Part shown: in pieces, positions 1 through 5,543 of the stretch
Position numbering within the stretch: position 1 is the first letter of the stretch
Layout of the letters: each line of letters begins with the position of its first letter
Origin: Pseudorhodoplanes sp.
GTDB lineage: Bacteria > Pseudomonadota > Alphaproteobacteria > Rhizobiales > Xanthobacteraceae
Assembly: GCA_008933495.1 (NCBI GenBank)
Contig: WBUW01000230.1
Location: 1-5,543 of the forward strand
DNA: 5,543 nt
Reading direction: 5' to 3'
Notes under the pieces: model-generated
Database searches by the model: none
Told to the model about the DNA's origin: nothing
The model's input: the letters and a program-made list of their open reading frames with translations, nothing else
Made by a program: the position numbers and the translations under genes

Positions 1-201
1 GTTCTGTACCATCTCCTGGTTTTGATCACTTAGCGCAAACTCCTTCAAGCCATGCCGCGCGCGCATTTAGAAAGAGCGTCTCACCTCATTTAAGTCAGCA
101 CGCGGCGTCAAGCAGACGTATGTATAAATGAGCACAAGATGGCGCCCCGCGGTGCGAGCGCAATCTGGTTTCCAACTATACGCCGCCGTCGCCGATATCT
201 T
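1..201. other. Region after cbbA: no firm gene; possible start of a next gene on the minus strand
   Basis: No complete gene is visible here. Besides the hairpin at 166-137, the minus strand holds a frame starting at ATG 66-64, directly after an in-frame TAA. It stays open for all 22 codons to the window edge (beginning MRARHGLKEFALSDQNQ). Its ribosome site is poor: GAGGTGAGA lies 14 nt or more upstream. A competing start in another frame is GTG 29-27, preceded by AAGGAG with a 10 nt spacing. Neither short peptide is enough to name a product, and neither looks like the start of cbbE (ribulose-phosphate epimerase), which follows cbbA in Xanthobacter. No convincing promoter was found on either strand. 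Confidence 0.4.
137..166 (-). terminator. Imperfect GC-rich hairpin downstream of cbbA, possible terminator
   Basis: On the transcribed strand, 35 nt after the cbbA stop, two arms can pair: AGAT-T-GCGCTC and GGGCGC-C-ATCT, around the 8 nt loop GCACCGCG. This gives ten pairs, one a G-U wobble, with one internal T/C mismatch. What follows (TGTGCTCATTTATAC) is only moderately T-rich, not a true U-tract. The hairpin could be a weak intrinsic terminator or an mRNA 3'-end stabiliser, or it could be chance pairing in GC-rich sequence. Confidence 0.35.
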
Positions 202-1266
202 TCAATGCACGATTTGTCGGAGCCCGCCGCTCCGGTACCGTTGAGCCATGACATCAAGCTCGATCGCGCGAATTTTCGAGGCTTGGCCAGCCGATCCGAA
301 GGCCTCGAATCGCTCAATGCAGATCTTCCTGGTCTCATCCATTGCCGCTTGCAAGAACTTGCGCGGATCGAATTCGTGCGCGTTCTTCTTCATGGTCCGA
401 CGCATGGCTGCCGTCATGGCAAGCCGGATGTCAGTGTCGATATTGACCTTTCGCACACCGTGTCGGATGCCTTCCTGGATTTCTTTTACCGGCACGCCGT
501 AGGTTTCCGGGATATTGCCTCCGTAGCAGCGGATTTCCTGCAGCAGATATTGCGGCACTGACGACGAGCCGTGCATCACCAGGTGGGTGTTGGGCAGGCG
601 TGCGTGAATCGCCTTGATACGGTCGATAGCAAGAACATCTCCAGTCGGCTGGCGCTTGAATTTGTAGGCCCCATGCGACGTACCGATCGCGATCGCCAGC
701 GCGTCACATTGCGTCTCCTCGACGAAACTCGCAGCCTCGTCCGGATCGGTCAATAGCTGATCACGTGACAGCTTGCCGTCGGCGCCATGGCCATCCTCCT
801 TGTCGCCCTGGAGCGTTTCGAGCGAGCCGAGGCAACCGAGCTCGGCCTCGACCGATACGCCGACGGCGTGCGCAAGCTCGACGACTTTACAGGTGACCGC
901 GACGTTGTAAGCATAATCGGCTGGCGTCCTCGCGTCGTCCTTGAGCGAGCCGTCCATCATCACCGAGGTGAAGCCGGAGCGAATCGCGCCCATGCAGACC
1001 TGCGGTGAAGCGCCATGATCCTGGTGCATGACAGCCGGAATTTCCGGATAGGCTTCGACCGCCGCAGCCACCAGATGACGCAGGAAAGGTTCGCCCGCGT
1101 ATTTGCAGGCGCCGACGGAACCTTGCAGGATCACCGGACTTTGCGTTTCGCGCGCCGCCTCCATAATTGCTTTGATCTGCTCCATGTTGTTGACGTTGAA
1201 AGCCGGCAGGCCATAGCCCTCCTCGGCAGCGTGATCGAGCAATTGACGCATAGAAACGAGCGGCAT
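202..1266 (-). CDS. cbbA: Class II (zinc-dependent) fructose-1,6-bisphosphate aldolase
   Basis: This 354-residue cytoplasmic aldolase joins dihydroxyacetone phosphate with glyceraldehyde-3-phosphate, and in CBB operons also with erythrose-4-phosphate to give sedoheptulose-1,7-bisphosphate. Class II features are in order: PAFNVNN (21-27); HQDHG (81-85), with D83 the likely catalytic acid/base and H84 a zinc ligand; VEAELGCLGSLE (139-150); the mobile-loop region EDGHGADGKLSRDQLLTDP (157-175); GTSHGAYKF (195-203) with zinc ligand H198; LVMHGSSSVP (229-238) with zinc ligand H232; and the phosphate-binding VNIDTDIR (274-281). Length fits the roughly 345-360 residue CbbA/FbaA group. The ATG at 1266 has GGGAG at 1278-1274, a 7 nt spacing. 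It starts 18 nt after the cbbT stop and is the last clear gene of the block, ending at TGA 204-202. All motifs are intact, with no sign of decay. Confidence 0.96.
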   Translation of the reverse strand: MPLVSMRQLLDHAAEEGYGLPAFNVNNMEQIKAIMEAARETQSPVILQGSVGACKYAGEPFLRHLVAAAVEAYPEIPAVMHQDHGASPQVCMGAIRSGFTSVMMDGSLKDDARTPADYAYNVAVTCKVVELAHAVGVSVEAELGCLGSLETLQGDKEDGHGADGKLSRDQLLTDPDEAASFVEETQCDALAIAIGTSHGAYKFKRQPTGDVLAIDRIKAIHARLPNTHLVMHGSSSVPQYLLQEIRCYGGNIPETYGVPVKEIQEGIRHGVRKVNIDTDIRLAMTAAMRRTMKKNAHEFDPRKFLQAAMDETRKICIERFEAFGSAGQASKIRAIELDVMAQRYRSGGLRQIVH

Positions 1267-1284
1267 GGAGTCACTCCCTAACTT

Positions 1285-3327
1285 TCAGCAATGAGATGTG
1301 AGGTTGCGGCGGCCGACGACCGAGCGCACAATGTCGGCTACGCGCTCAGGCGTGAAGCCGAAATGTTTATAGAGGTCTTTCTCGGGCGCCGACTCGCCGA
1401 AGCGATCGAGTCCGACCACGGCGCCAATGCGGCCAGCATAGCGCCACCAGCCACGCGTCGCGCCCGCCTCGACCGCGACCACTGGCAAATGCAGCGGCAG
1501 CACACGGTTTTTCCAAGCCGTCTCTTGGCGTTCGAACAGTTCAACACACGGCATCGAGACGACCCGCACCGGGATATCCTCCGCGGCAAGCAGCTCCGCC
1601 GCTTCGCGCGCAAGCCTAACTTCAGAACCGGTAGCGAGTATGATGGCGGCGGGCGCAGCATCCGGCTCGATCAGCACATAGCCGCCGCGCGCAATCGCTT
1701 CGATCTGTTCGTCGGTTCGCGGTTGGTGCGGCAGTATTTGCCGCGACAACGCCAACGCGCTCGGGCCGCCGCTGCGCGCGATCGCCTGAGTCCAGGCGAC
1801 AGCGGTCTCTACGGCATCGCTTGGCCGCCAGACATCGAGATTGGGGATGAGCCGCAATGATTCGACATGCTCAATCGGCTGGTGGGTTGGACCATCCTCG
1901 CCAAGGCCGATGGAATCGTGAGTCAGCACGTAGACTACACGCTGGTGCATCAGCGCGCTCATACGGATGGCATTGCGCGCATAGTCGGAGAACACCAGGA
2001 AAGTGGCGACATAGGGCTGGAAACCGCCGTGCAGCGCGAGACCGTTGGCGATCGCCGTCATGGCGAACTCGCGCACGCCGAAAAGAATGGTGTTGCCGGC
2101 GGGATTGCGGGTGATCGGCTCGGTCAGTTGGTGATGGGTCAAATTGGAATGTGTGAGATCGGCCGAGCCGCCGATCAGTTCCGGCAATGCCTTGGCTAAA
2201 GCGGAAAGCGCGTTCTGGCTGGCCTTGCGGCTGGCGATCGAAGACGCTGCCGCGGCGGTGGCAGACACGAGTTCGGCCGCGATCGCGGCAAAATTGCTCG
2301 GCAGGTCGCCCCATACTCGGCGCAGGAACTCTGCGGCGAGTTCCGGATAAGCCCTCCGATAGGCTTCAAAGCGCCTCTGCCAGCCGGCTTCGAGCACCTC
2401 GCCTTGATGTGTAGCGTCCCATTCGGCGGCTACATTCGGCGGGACCGCGAAGGGGGGATGCCGCCAATCCAGTGCCTCGCGCGTGCGCGCCACTTCCTCG
2501 GCGCCAAGCGGCGCACCGTGGGTGTCTTGATGGCCCTGTTTGGTGGGCGCCCCGCGACCGATCACGGTCTTGCAGCAGATCAGACTCGGCTTATCGGTTT
2601 CGGCAATGGCCTCAGCGAGCGCGGCGTCGACCGCCACCGGGCAATGACCATCGACCGCGCGCACGACATGCCAGCCATAGGCCTCGAAGCGCTTGGGCGT
2701 GTCGTCGGCGAACCATTCAATGACCTTACCGTCGATGGAAATTCCGTTATCATCATAAAGCATGATCAGTTTGCCGAGACCCAGCCGGCCAGCGAGCGAA
2801 GCCGCCTCGTGGCTGATGCCCTCCATCAGGCAACCGTCGCCCACAATCACGTAAGTCCGATGATCGACAATGGCGTGGCCGGGCCGGTTGAACTGCGCGG
2901 CCAGCGTCTTTTCAGCGATCGCCATGCCGACCGCGTTGGCGAAGCCCTGGCCGAGCGGGCCGGTGGTGGTCTCGACACCCACGGTAACCCCGAATTCGGG
3001 ATGTCCCGGCGTCTTGGAATGAAGCTGGCGGAATCGCTTCAATTCCTCGATTGGCAGTTGATAGCCGGTAAGGTGCAGAAGCGCATAGAGCAAGGGCGAA
3101 GCGTGGCCGTTCGACAGCACGAAACGGTCGCGGTCGGGCCAGGCCGGATTGGTCGGATCGTGGCGCAGATAACGGCGCCATAAAACGCTGACGATTTCGG
3201 CGAGCCCCAGCGGCGCACCGGGATGGCCGGATTTGGCCTGTTCCACCATGTCCATCGCCAGCGCCCGCACCACGGCGGTGACCGGATCGGTGAGTTCCGC
3301 GCACGGCGGCCTGGGCACAACGTTCAT
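1285..3327 (-). CDS. cbbT: Transketolase (thiamine diphosphate dependent)
   Basis: This complete 680-residue transketolase transfers two-carbon ketol units between sugar phosphates, turning fructose-6-phosphate, sedoheptulose-7-phosphate and glyceraldehyde-3-phosphate into pentose phosphates for the cycle. The N-terminal thiamine diphosphate domain shows SGHPGAP (33-39, H35), SNGHAS (72-77, H75), TGPLGQG (122-128) and the cofactor/Mg motif GDGCLMEG (163-170) ending near YDDNGISIDG (191-200, N194). H270 lies in QDTHGAPLG. The pyrimidine domain has IASRKASQ (364-371), GSADLTHSN (387-395), FGVREFAM (416-423, with E420 as the likely cofactor-activating glutamate), THDSIGLGEDGPTHQP (469-484) and SRQILP (528-533). 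The C-terminal domain has ATGSEVRLA (565-573) and DRFGESAPEKDL (641-652). Length is near the usual 660-680. The ATG at 3327 is supported by a strong ribosome site. It could act in the pentose phosphate pathway too, but its place between cbbP and cbbA argues for the CBB role. Confidence 0.97.
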   Translation of the reverse strand: MNVVPRPPCAELTDPVTAVVRALAMDMVEQAKSGHPGAPLGLAEIVSVLWRRYLRHDPTNPAWPDRDRFVLSNGHASPLLYALLHLTGYQLPIEELKRFRQLHSKTPGHPEFGVTVGVETTTGPLGQGFANAVGMAIAEKTLAAQFNRPGHAIVDHRTYVIVGDGCLMEGISHEAASLAGRLGLGKLIMLYDDNGISIDGKVIEWFADDTPKRFEAYGWHVVRAVDGHCPVAVDAALAEAIAETDKPSLICCKTVIGRGAPTKQGHQDTHGAPLGAEEVARTREALDWRHPPFAVPPNVAAEWDATHQGEVLEAGWQRRFEAYRRAYPELAAEFLRRVWGDLPSNFAAIAAELVSATAAAASSIASRKASQNALSALAKALPELIGGSADLTHSNLTHHQLTEPITRNPAGNTILFGVREFAMTAIANGLALHGGFQPYVATFLVFSDYARNAIRMSALMHQRVVYVLTHDSIGLGEDGPTHQPIEHVESLRLIPNLDVWRPSDAVETAVAWTQAIARSGGPSALALSRQILPHQPRTDEQIEAIARGGYVLIEPDAAPAAIILATGSEVRLAREAAELLAAEDIPVRVVSMPCVELFERQETAWKNRVLPLHLPVVAVEAGATRGWWRYAGRIGAVVGLDRFGESAPEKDLYKHFGFTPERVADIVRSVVGRRNLTSHC

Positions 3328-3333
3328 AGCGGT

Positions 3334-3342
3334 CCTCCTCCT
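3334..3342 (-). promoter_or_regulatory. Strong ribosome binding site of cbbT, overlapping the cbbP stop
   Basis: On the transcribed strand the run AGGAGGAGG lies 6 nt before the cbbT ATG and shares bases with the cbbP stop codon (TAG at 3343-3341). It is the best Shine-Dalgarno match among the four junctions in the window. Ribosomes ending on cbbP would stop directly on this site, so coupled translation and efficient transketolase synthesis are likely. The coupling is inferred, not shown. Confidence 0.8.
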
Positions 3343-4216
3343 ATCCGGCGCGATGCTTCTTTTCCATGAGCTGCAAAATTATTGGCGTGAGGATGAGCTG
3401 CATGGCGAGATCGAGCTTGCTGCCCGGAATGACGATGGAATTGGCCCGCGACATGAAACTGTCGTGAATCATCTTGACCAGGTAGACGAAATCGATGCCG
3501 CGCGGATTGCGGAAACGAATCACGACCATCGACTCATCCGGCGTCGGGATCCAGCGTGCGATGAACGGATTGGAGGTGTCGACAGTTGGTACGCGCTGGA
3601 AATTGATGTCGGTTTCGGTGAACTGCGGGCAGATGTAGTTCACGTAATCCGGCATACGGCGCAGAATGGTATCGACGACCGCTTCCTGACTATAGCCGCG
3701 CTCCGCCTTGTCGCGATGGATCTTCTGTATCCATTCCAGGTTGATCACCGGGACCACGCCGACCTTGAGATCGGCATAGCGCGCGGTATTCGCCGTCTTG
3801 GTGACGACGGCACCGTGTAAACCCTCGTAGAATAGCAGGTCGGTACCTTCCTCGAACGGCTTCCAATCGGTGAAAGTACCCTGCTCACAGCCATATAACT
3901 CGGCCTCATTCTCGTTGTGGACATAGTGGCGCGTACGACCAGTGCCCTTTTCGGAATATTCGCGAAACACCGCCTCCAATTCGTCGATCAGGTTCGCTTC
4001 CGGACCAAAGTGGCTGAAATGATGGTTCTCCCGCCGCGAGGCTTCTTCTATCGCCGCGCGCATACCAGCGCGGTCGTAGCGATGGAAGGCATCACCTTCG
4101 ATGAAAGCGGCCTTGATATTCTCGCGGCGGAAGATTTCCTCGAACGTTTTCTTCACCGACGTCGTGCCCGCGCCCGACGAACCGGTAATTGAAATGATGG
4201 GATGCCTTACCGACAC
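3341..4216 (-). CDS. cbbP: Phosphoribulokinase (bacterial octameric class), GTG start
   Basis: Phosphoribulokinase makes ribulose-1,5-bisphosphate from ribulose-5-phosphate and ATP, the step dedicated to the CBB cycle. The frame is open further upstream to 4348, but that part lies inside cbbF and looks unlike a kinase. I place the start at GTG 4216-4214, giving 291 residues beginning MSVRHPIISITG. With this start the functional residues I recall from mutagenesis of the Rhodobacter sphaeroides enzyme fall at the same numbers: P-loop GSSGAGTTS 12-20, R31, D42 (catalytic base), H45, R49, H100, E131, K165, R168, D169, R173, R186 and R187. R234 and R257, linked to allosteric activation by NADH, are also present. 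The exception is position 53, which is R rather than K. A modest G-rich run (GGGG at 4227-4224) precedes the GTG. The TAG stop overlaps the cbbT ribosome site, so translation of the two genes is probably coupled. Confidence 0.96.
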   Translation of the reverse strand: MSVRHPIISITGSSGAGTTSVKKTFEEIFRRENIKAAFIEGDAFHRYDRAGMRAAIEEASRRENHHFSHFGPEANLIDELEAVFREYSEKGTGRTRHYVHNENEAELYGCEQGTFTDWKPFEEGTDLLFYEGLHGAVVTKTANTARYADLKVGVVPVINLEWIQKIHRDKAERGYSQEAVVDTILRRMPDYVNYICPQFTETDINFQRVPTVDTSNPFIARWIPTPDESMVVIRFRNPRGIDFVYLVKMIHDSFMSRANSIVIPGSKLDLAMQLILTPIILQLMEKKHRAG

Positions 4217-4257
4217 GATACCGCCCCGACCGTTATTGTCCGCACCTTGCCTCTCAT
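4207..4257 (-). other. Possible 16-codon reading frame bridging cbbF and cbbP
   Basis: In the cbbF-cbbP junction an ATG (4257-4255) overlaps the cbbF stop as ATGA. It opens a 16-codon frame (MRGKVRTITVGAVSCR) that ends at TAA 4209-4207. That stop lies just inside cbbP, so the frame spans the cbbP GTG start at 4216 in a different register. It could carry terminating ribosomes from cbbF to the weakly marked cbbP start by re-initiation. No good ribosome site precedes it, and such a short frame can occur by chance. The peptide itself resembles nothing I know. Confidence 0.25.
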
Positions 4258-5297
4258 ACCCGGTACAGGCCGCGCCGGCCGAACAAAGGCGAGCTTTCGC
4301 ACGCGAACTGCGGATTGATATGGTGCAGATCGAGCCGCTCGACCTCATCGCGCGAACCGAAGATCAGCGGCACGCGTTCGTGCAATGTGCCCGGCACACG
4401 GTCGAGGATCCGCTCGCACCCGGTGGAAGCGGCGCCGCCCGCCTGCTCGGTCAAGAACGCGATTGGGTGGGCCTCATAGACCAAACGCAGGCGTCCGCTG
4501 CGGTAACCTGCGCGGGCATCGCCAGGATAGGCGTAAATGCCCCCGCGAGCCAAGATGCGCTGCGCCTCCGTCACCATTGAGGCGATCCAGCGCATGTTGA
4601 AATCGCGCCCGCGCGGTCCCTCACTGCCGGCGATGCAGTCGTCGAACCATTGGCGCACCGGCGGAGCCCAATGGCGGTAGTTGGAGGCGTTGATCGCGAA
4701 TTCGTTGCTCGCCGAGGGAATCTGCACCTGTGCCTTAGTCAGCACGAAGGCGCCGCCGGCGCGGTCAAGCGTGAAAATGTCCGTGCCGGCGCCCACCGTC
4801 AGCACGAGCGAGGTCTGCGGACCGTAAAGAACATAGCCGGCGGCGACCTGCTCGCGACCCGGGCGCAGGAACGCCGCCGGTTCAATTCCGCCGCAGGGAC
4901 GATTGGGGAGCAGCGAGAAAATGGTGCCGACCGAGACGTTGGTGTCGATGTTGGAGGAACCGTCGAGCGGATCGAGCGCGACGACCAGCGGCGCGTCTGG
5001 ATTGAGCGCCACCGGCACGTCGAGTTCCTCGGAAGCGGCGGCAGCGACCGGGGCACGTCGCAAAGCGCCGATTAGATAGCCATTGGCGAGAACGTCGAGC
5101 TCGGTTTGAAAGTCACCGCCGCTCCTGTCGTTGCACAATTTTGAGAACTGGCCTTCCAGCGGACCGGATGCGATCAGCTCGGCAATATCGGCGCAGGCGG
5201 TAGCCAGTGCGGCAACGGTCGCCGCCACCGGCTGGCGCAAGGCATCACCCTGCGCCCAGGTCGCAAGGTAAACATCCAAGCTCAGGTTTGTCGTCAT
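4254..5297 (-). CDS. cbbF: Class I fructose-1,6-bisphosphatase, probably also sedoheptulose-1,7-bisphosphatase
   Basis: This 347-residue cytoplasmic enzyme removes the 1-phosphate from fructose-1,6-bisphosphate; CBB-operon forms usually also act on sedoheptulose-1,7-bisphosphate, an irreversible step in regenerating the rubisco substrate. Class I family marks are visible in order: the N-terminal helical region with C55-N56-D57; the acidic pair E90-E91 in ASEEL; the metal and phosphate site ALDPLDGSSNID at about 107-118 (D109, D112); NEF at 198-200; the substrate region around N205-Y207; RILARGGIYAYPGD at 247-260; and RLVYEAHPIAFL at 271-282 with metal ligand E275, followed by EQAGG. The C-terminal HERVPLIFGSRDEVERL (306-322) is also typical. 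Length is normal for the family. The ATG start has a purine-rich ribosome site, AAGGGGG, at 5308-5302. It lies 34 nt after cbbX and 37 nt before cbbP. At about 241-248, MVTEAQRI replaces the more usual MVADVHRT-like run; I see no active-site loss. Confidence 0.96.
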   Translation of the reverse strand: MTTNLSLDVYLATWAQGDALRQPVAATVAALATACADIAELIASGPLEGQFSKLCNDRSGGDFQTELDVLANGYLIGALRRAPVAAAASEELDVPVALNPDAPLVVALDPLDGSSNIDTNVSVGTIFSLLPNRPCGGIEPAAFLRPGREQVAAGYVLYGPQTSLVLTVGAGTDIFTLDRAGGAFVLTKAQVQIPSASNEFAINASNYRHWAPPVRQWFDDCIAGSEGPRGRDFNMRWIASMVTEAQRILARGGIYAYPGDARAGYRSGRLRLVYEAHPIAFLTEQAGGAASTGCERILDRVPGTLHERVPLIFGSRDEVERLDLHHINPQFACESSPLFGRRGLYRV

Positions 5298-5331
5298 GGC
5301 GCCCCCTTCGCACCGACGGTCCGCGCTGCCG

Positions 5332-5543
5332 TCAGTTCGCGAAAATCCGACTTGCTTTGACGTCGGCCGCTTCGATCGTCATTAAGCGGTCGCGATCGAT
5401 TGCACCGTCTTCCTGGCAGAGCCGCATGGCCTGCCGCAGCCTGGCCCGGTCGATCGCATTACGGATCGAGCGGGCATTGGCAAAATTCGGCTGTTGTCGC
5501 CGGCGTGCGACGTATTCGGCCATCGCTTCGCGCGCGTCCGCGC
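5332..5543 (-). CDS. cbbX: CbbX, red-type rubisco activase (AAA+ ATPase), C-terminal end only
   Basis: Only the last 69 full codons are in the window; the gene runs in from beyond position 5543 and stops at TGA 5334-5332. The visible residues (ADAREAMAEYVARRR, then FANARSIRNAIDRARLRQA, ending in ASRIFAN) match my recollection of the CbbX C-terminus. There an NARSIRN stretch begins the helix of the AAA+ sensor-2 region, and the protein ends in an ASR-hydrophobic-F pattern. CbbX is a cytoplasmic hexameric ATPase that pulls on the rubisco large subunit to release bound inhibitory sugar phosphates; in Rhodobacter sphaeroides it is stimulated by ribulose-1,5-bisphosphate. The Walker A and B motifs are outside the window and cannot be checked. 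cbbF starts 34 nt downstream on the same strand, which supports the assignment. The ATG at 5523 is internal, because the frame stays open to the window edge. Confidence 0.88.
   Translation of the reverse strand, partial: ADAREAMAEYVARRRQQPNFANARSIRNAIDRARLRQAMRLCQEDGAIDRDRLMTIEAADVKASRIFAN

Noticed and set aside
94..117. TTGACG followed by TAAAT on the minus strand, as a promoter for a gene after cbbA
   Set aside because: The spacing between the two elements is about 12 nt, too short for a standard sigma-70 promoter, and the downstream gene is itself uncertain.
123..128. TATAAA, a possible -10 promoter element on the plus strand
   Set aside because: No matching -35 element lies at 16-18 nt upstream (the bases there are GC-rich), and no plus-strand gene follows.
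139..561. 140-codon plus-strand frame starting in the region after cbbA
   Set aside because: Nearly all of it is antisense to the cbbA C-terminal coding region, and the translation has no recognisable motif.
1291..1860. 189-codon open frame on the plus strand opposite the 3' part of cbbT
   Set aside because: It lies wholly over the transketolase C-terminal coding region, is arginine-rich and low in recognisable motifs, and has no supporting gene context on that strand.
2404..3183. 259-codon open frame on the plus strand opposite cbbT
   Set aside because: It is antisense to a fully conserved transketolase, its translation shows no recognisable domain, and long antisense frames are common opposite GC-rich genes.
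3233..3820. 195-codon plus-strand frame spanning the cbbP-cbbT junction
   Set aside because: It runs across the start of cbbT and the 3' two-thirds of cbbP, both of which are firmly supported on the minus strand. It has no domain I recognise.
4217..4348. Longer phosphoribulokinase starting at ATG 4348
   Set aside because: The extra 44 residues overlap the cbbF coding end and are unlike any kinase N-terminus. The GTG at 4216 restores the standard start and the known residue numbering.
4101..4580. 159-codon plus-strand frame opposite cbbP and cbbF
   Set aside because: It is a shadow of two conserved genes, with no ribosome site or recognisable product to support it.

Overview
The window is a compact block of Calvin-Benson-Bassham (CBB) cycle genes. 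All genes lie on the minus strand, so transcription runs from position 5543 towards position 1. In transcription order they are the 3' end of cbbX (rubisco activase), cbbF (fructose-1,6-/sedoheptulose-1,7-bisphosphatase), cbbP (phosphoribulokinase), cbbT (transketolase) and cbbA (class II fructose-bisphosphate aldolase). The four complete genes are intact, of normal length, and keep their recognisable catalytic motifs.

The organism is probably an autotrophic or facultatively autotrophic alphaproteobacterium. This is inferred from three things: the GC-rich sequence; a phosphoribulokinase that matches the Rhodobacter sphaeroides type residue by residue at its known functional positions; and the order X-F-P-T-A, which I recall from the Xanthobacter flavus cbbLSXFPTAE operon. 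CbbX is the activase of red-type (form IC/ID) rubisco, so cbbL and cbbS probably lie just beyond position 5543. Species cannot be fixed from this window.

Layout: cbbX end 5543-5332; gap of 34 nt; cbbF 5297-4254; gap of 37 nt; cbbP 4216-3341 (GTG start); gap of 13 nt; cbbT 3327-1285; gap of 18 nt; cbbA 1266-202; then 201 nt without a clear gene down to position 1. Gaps this short leave little room for internal promoters, so the five genes are most likely one polycistronic transcript started upstream. An imperfect GC-rich hairpin 35 nt after cbbA may end it or weaken read-through. A reading frame open to the window edge (66-1) may be the start of the next gene.

Together the genes regenerate the rubisco substrate. 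CbbA condenses triose phosphates to fructose-1,6-bisphosphate, and also makes sedoheptulose-1,7-bisphosphate. CbbF dephosphorylates these. CbbT rearranges the sugars towards pentose phosphates. CbbP makes ribulose-1,5-bisphosphate from ribulose-5-phosphate and ATP. CbbX keeps rubisco free of inhibitory sugar phosphates. I see no insertion sequence, CRISPR array, tRNA, rRNA or unknown multi-gene system. This is a conserved metabolic operon, and the points worth a second look are small ones at gene junctions.
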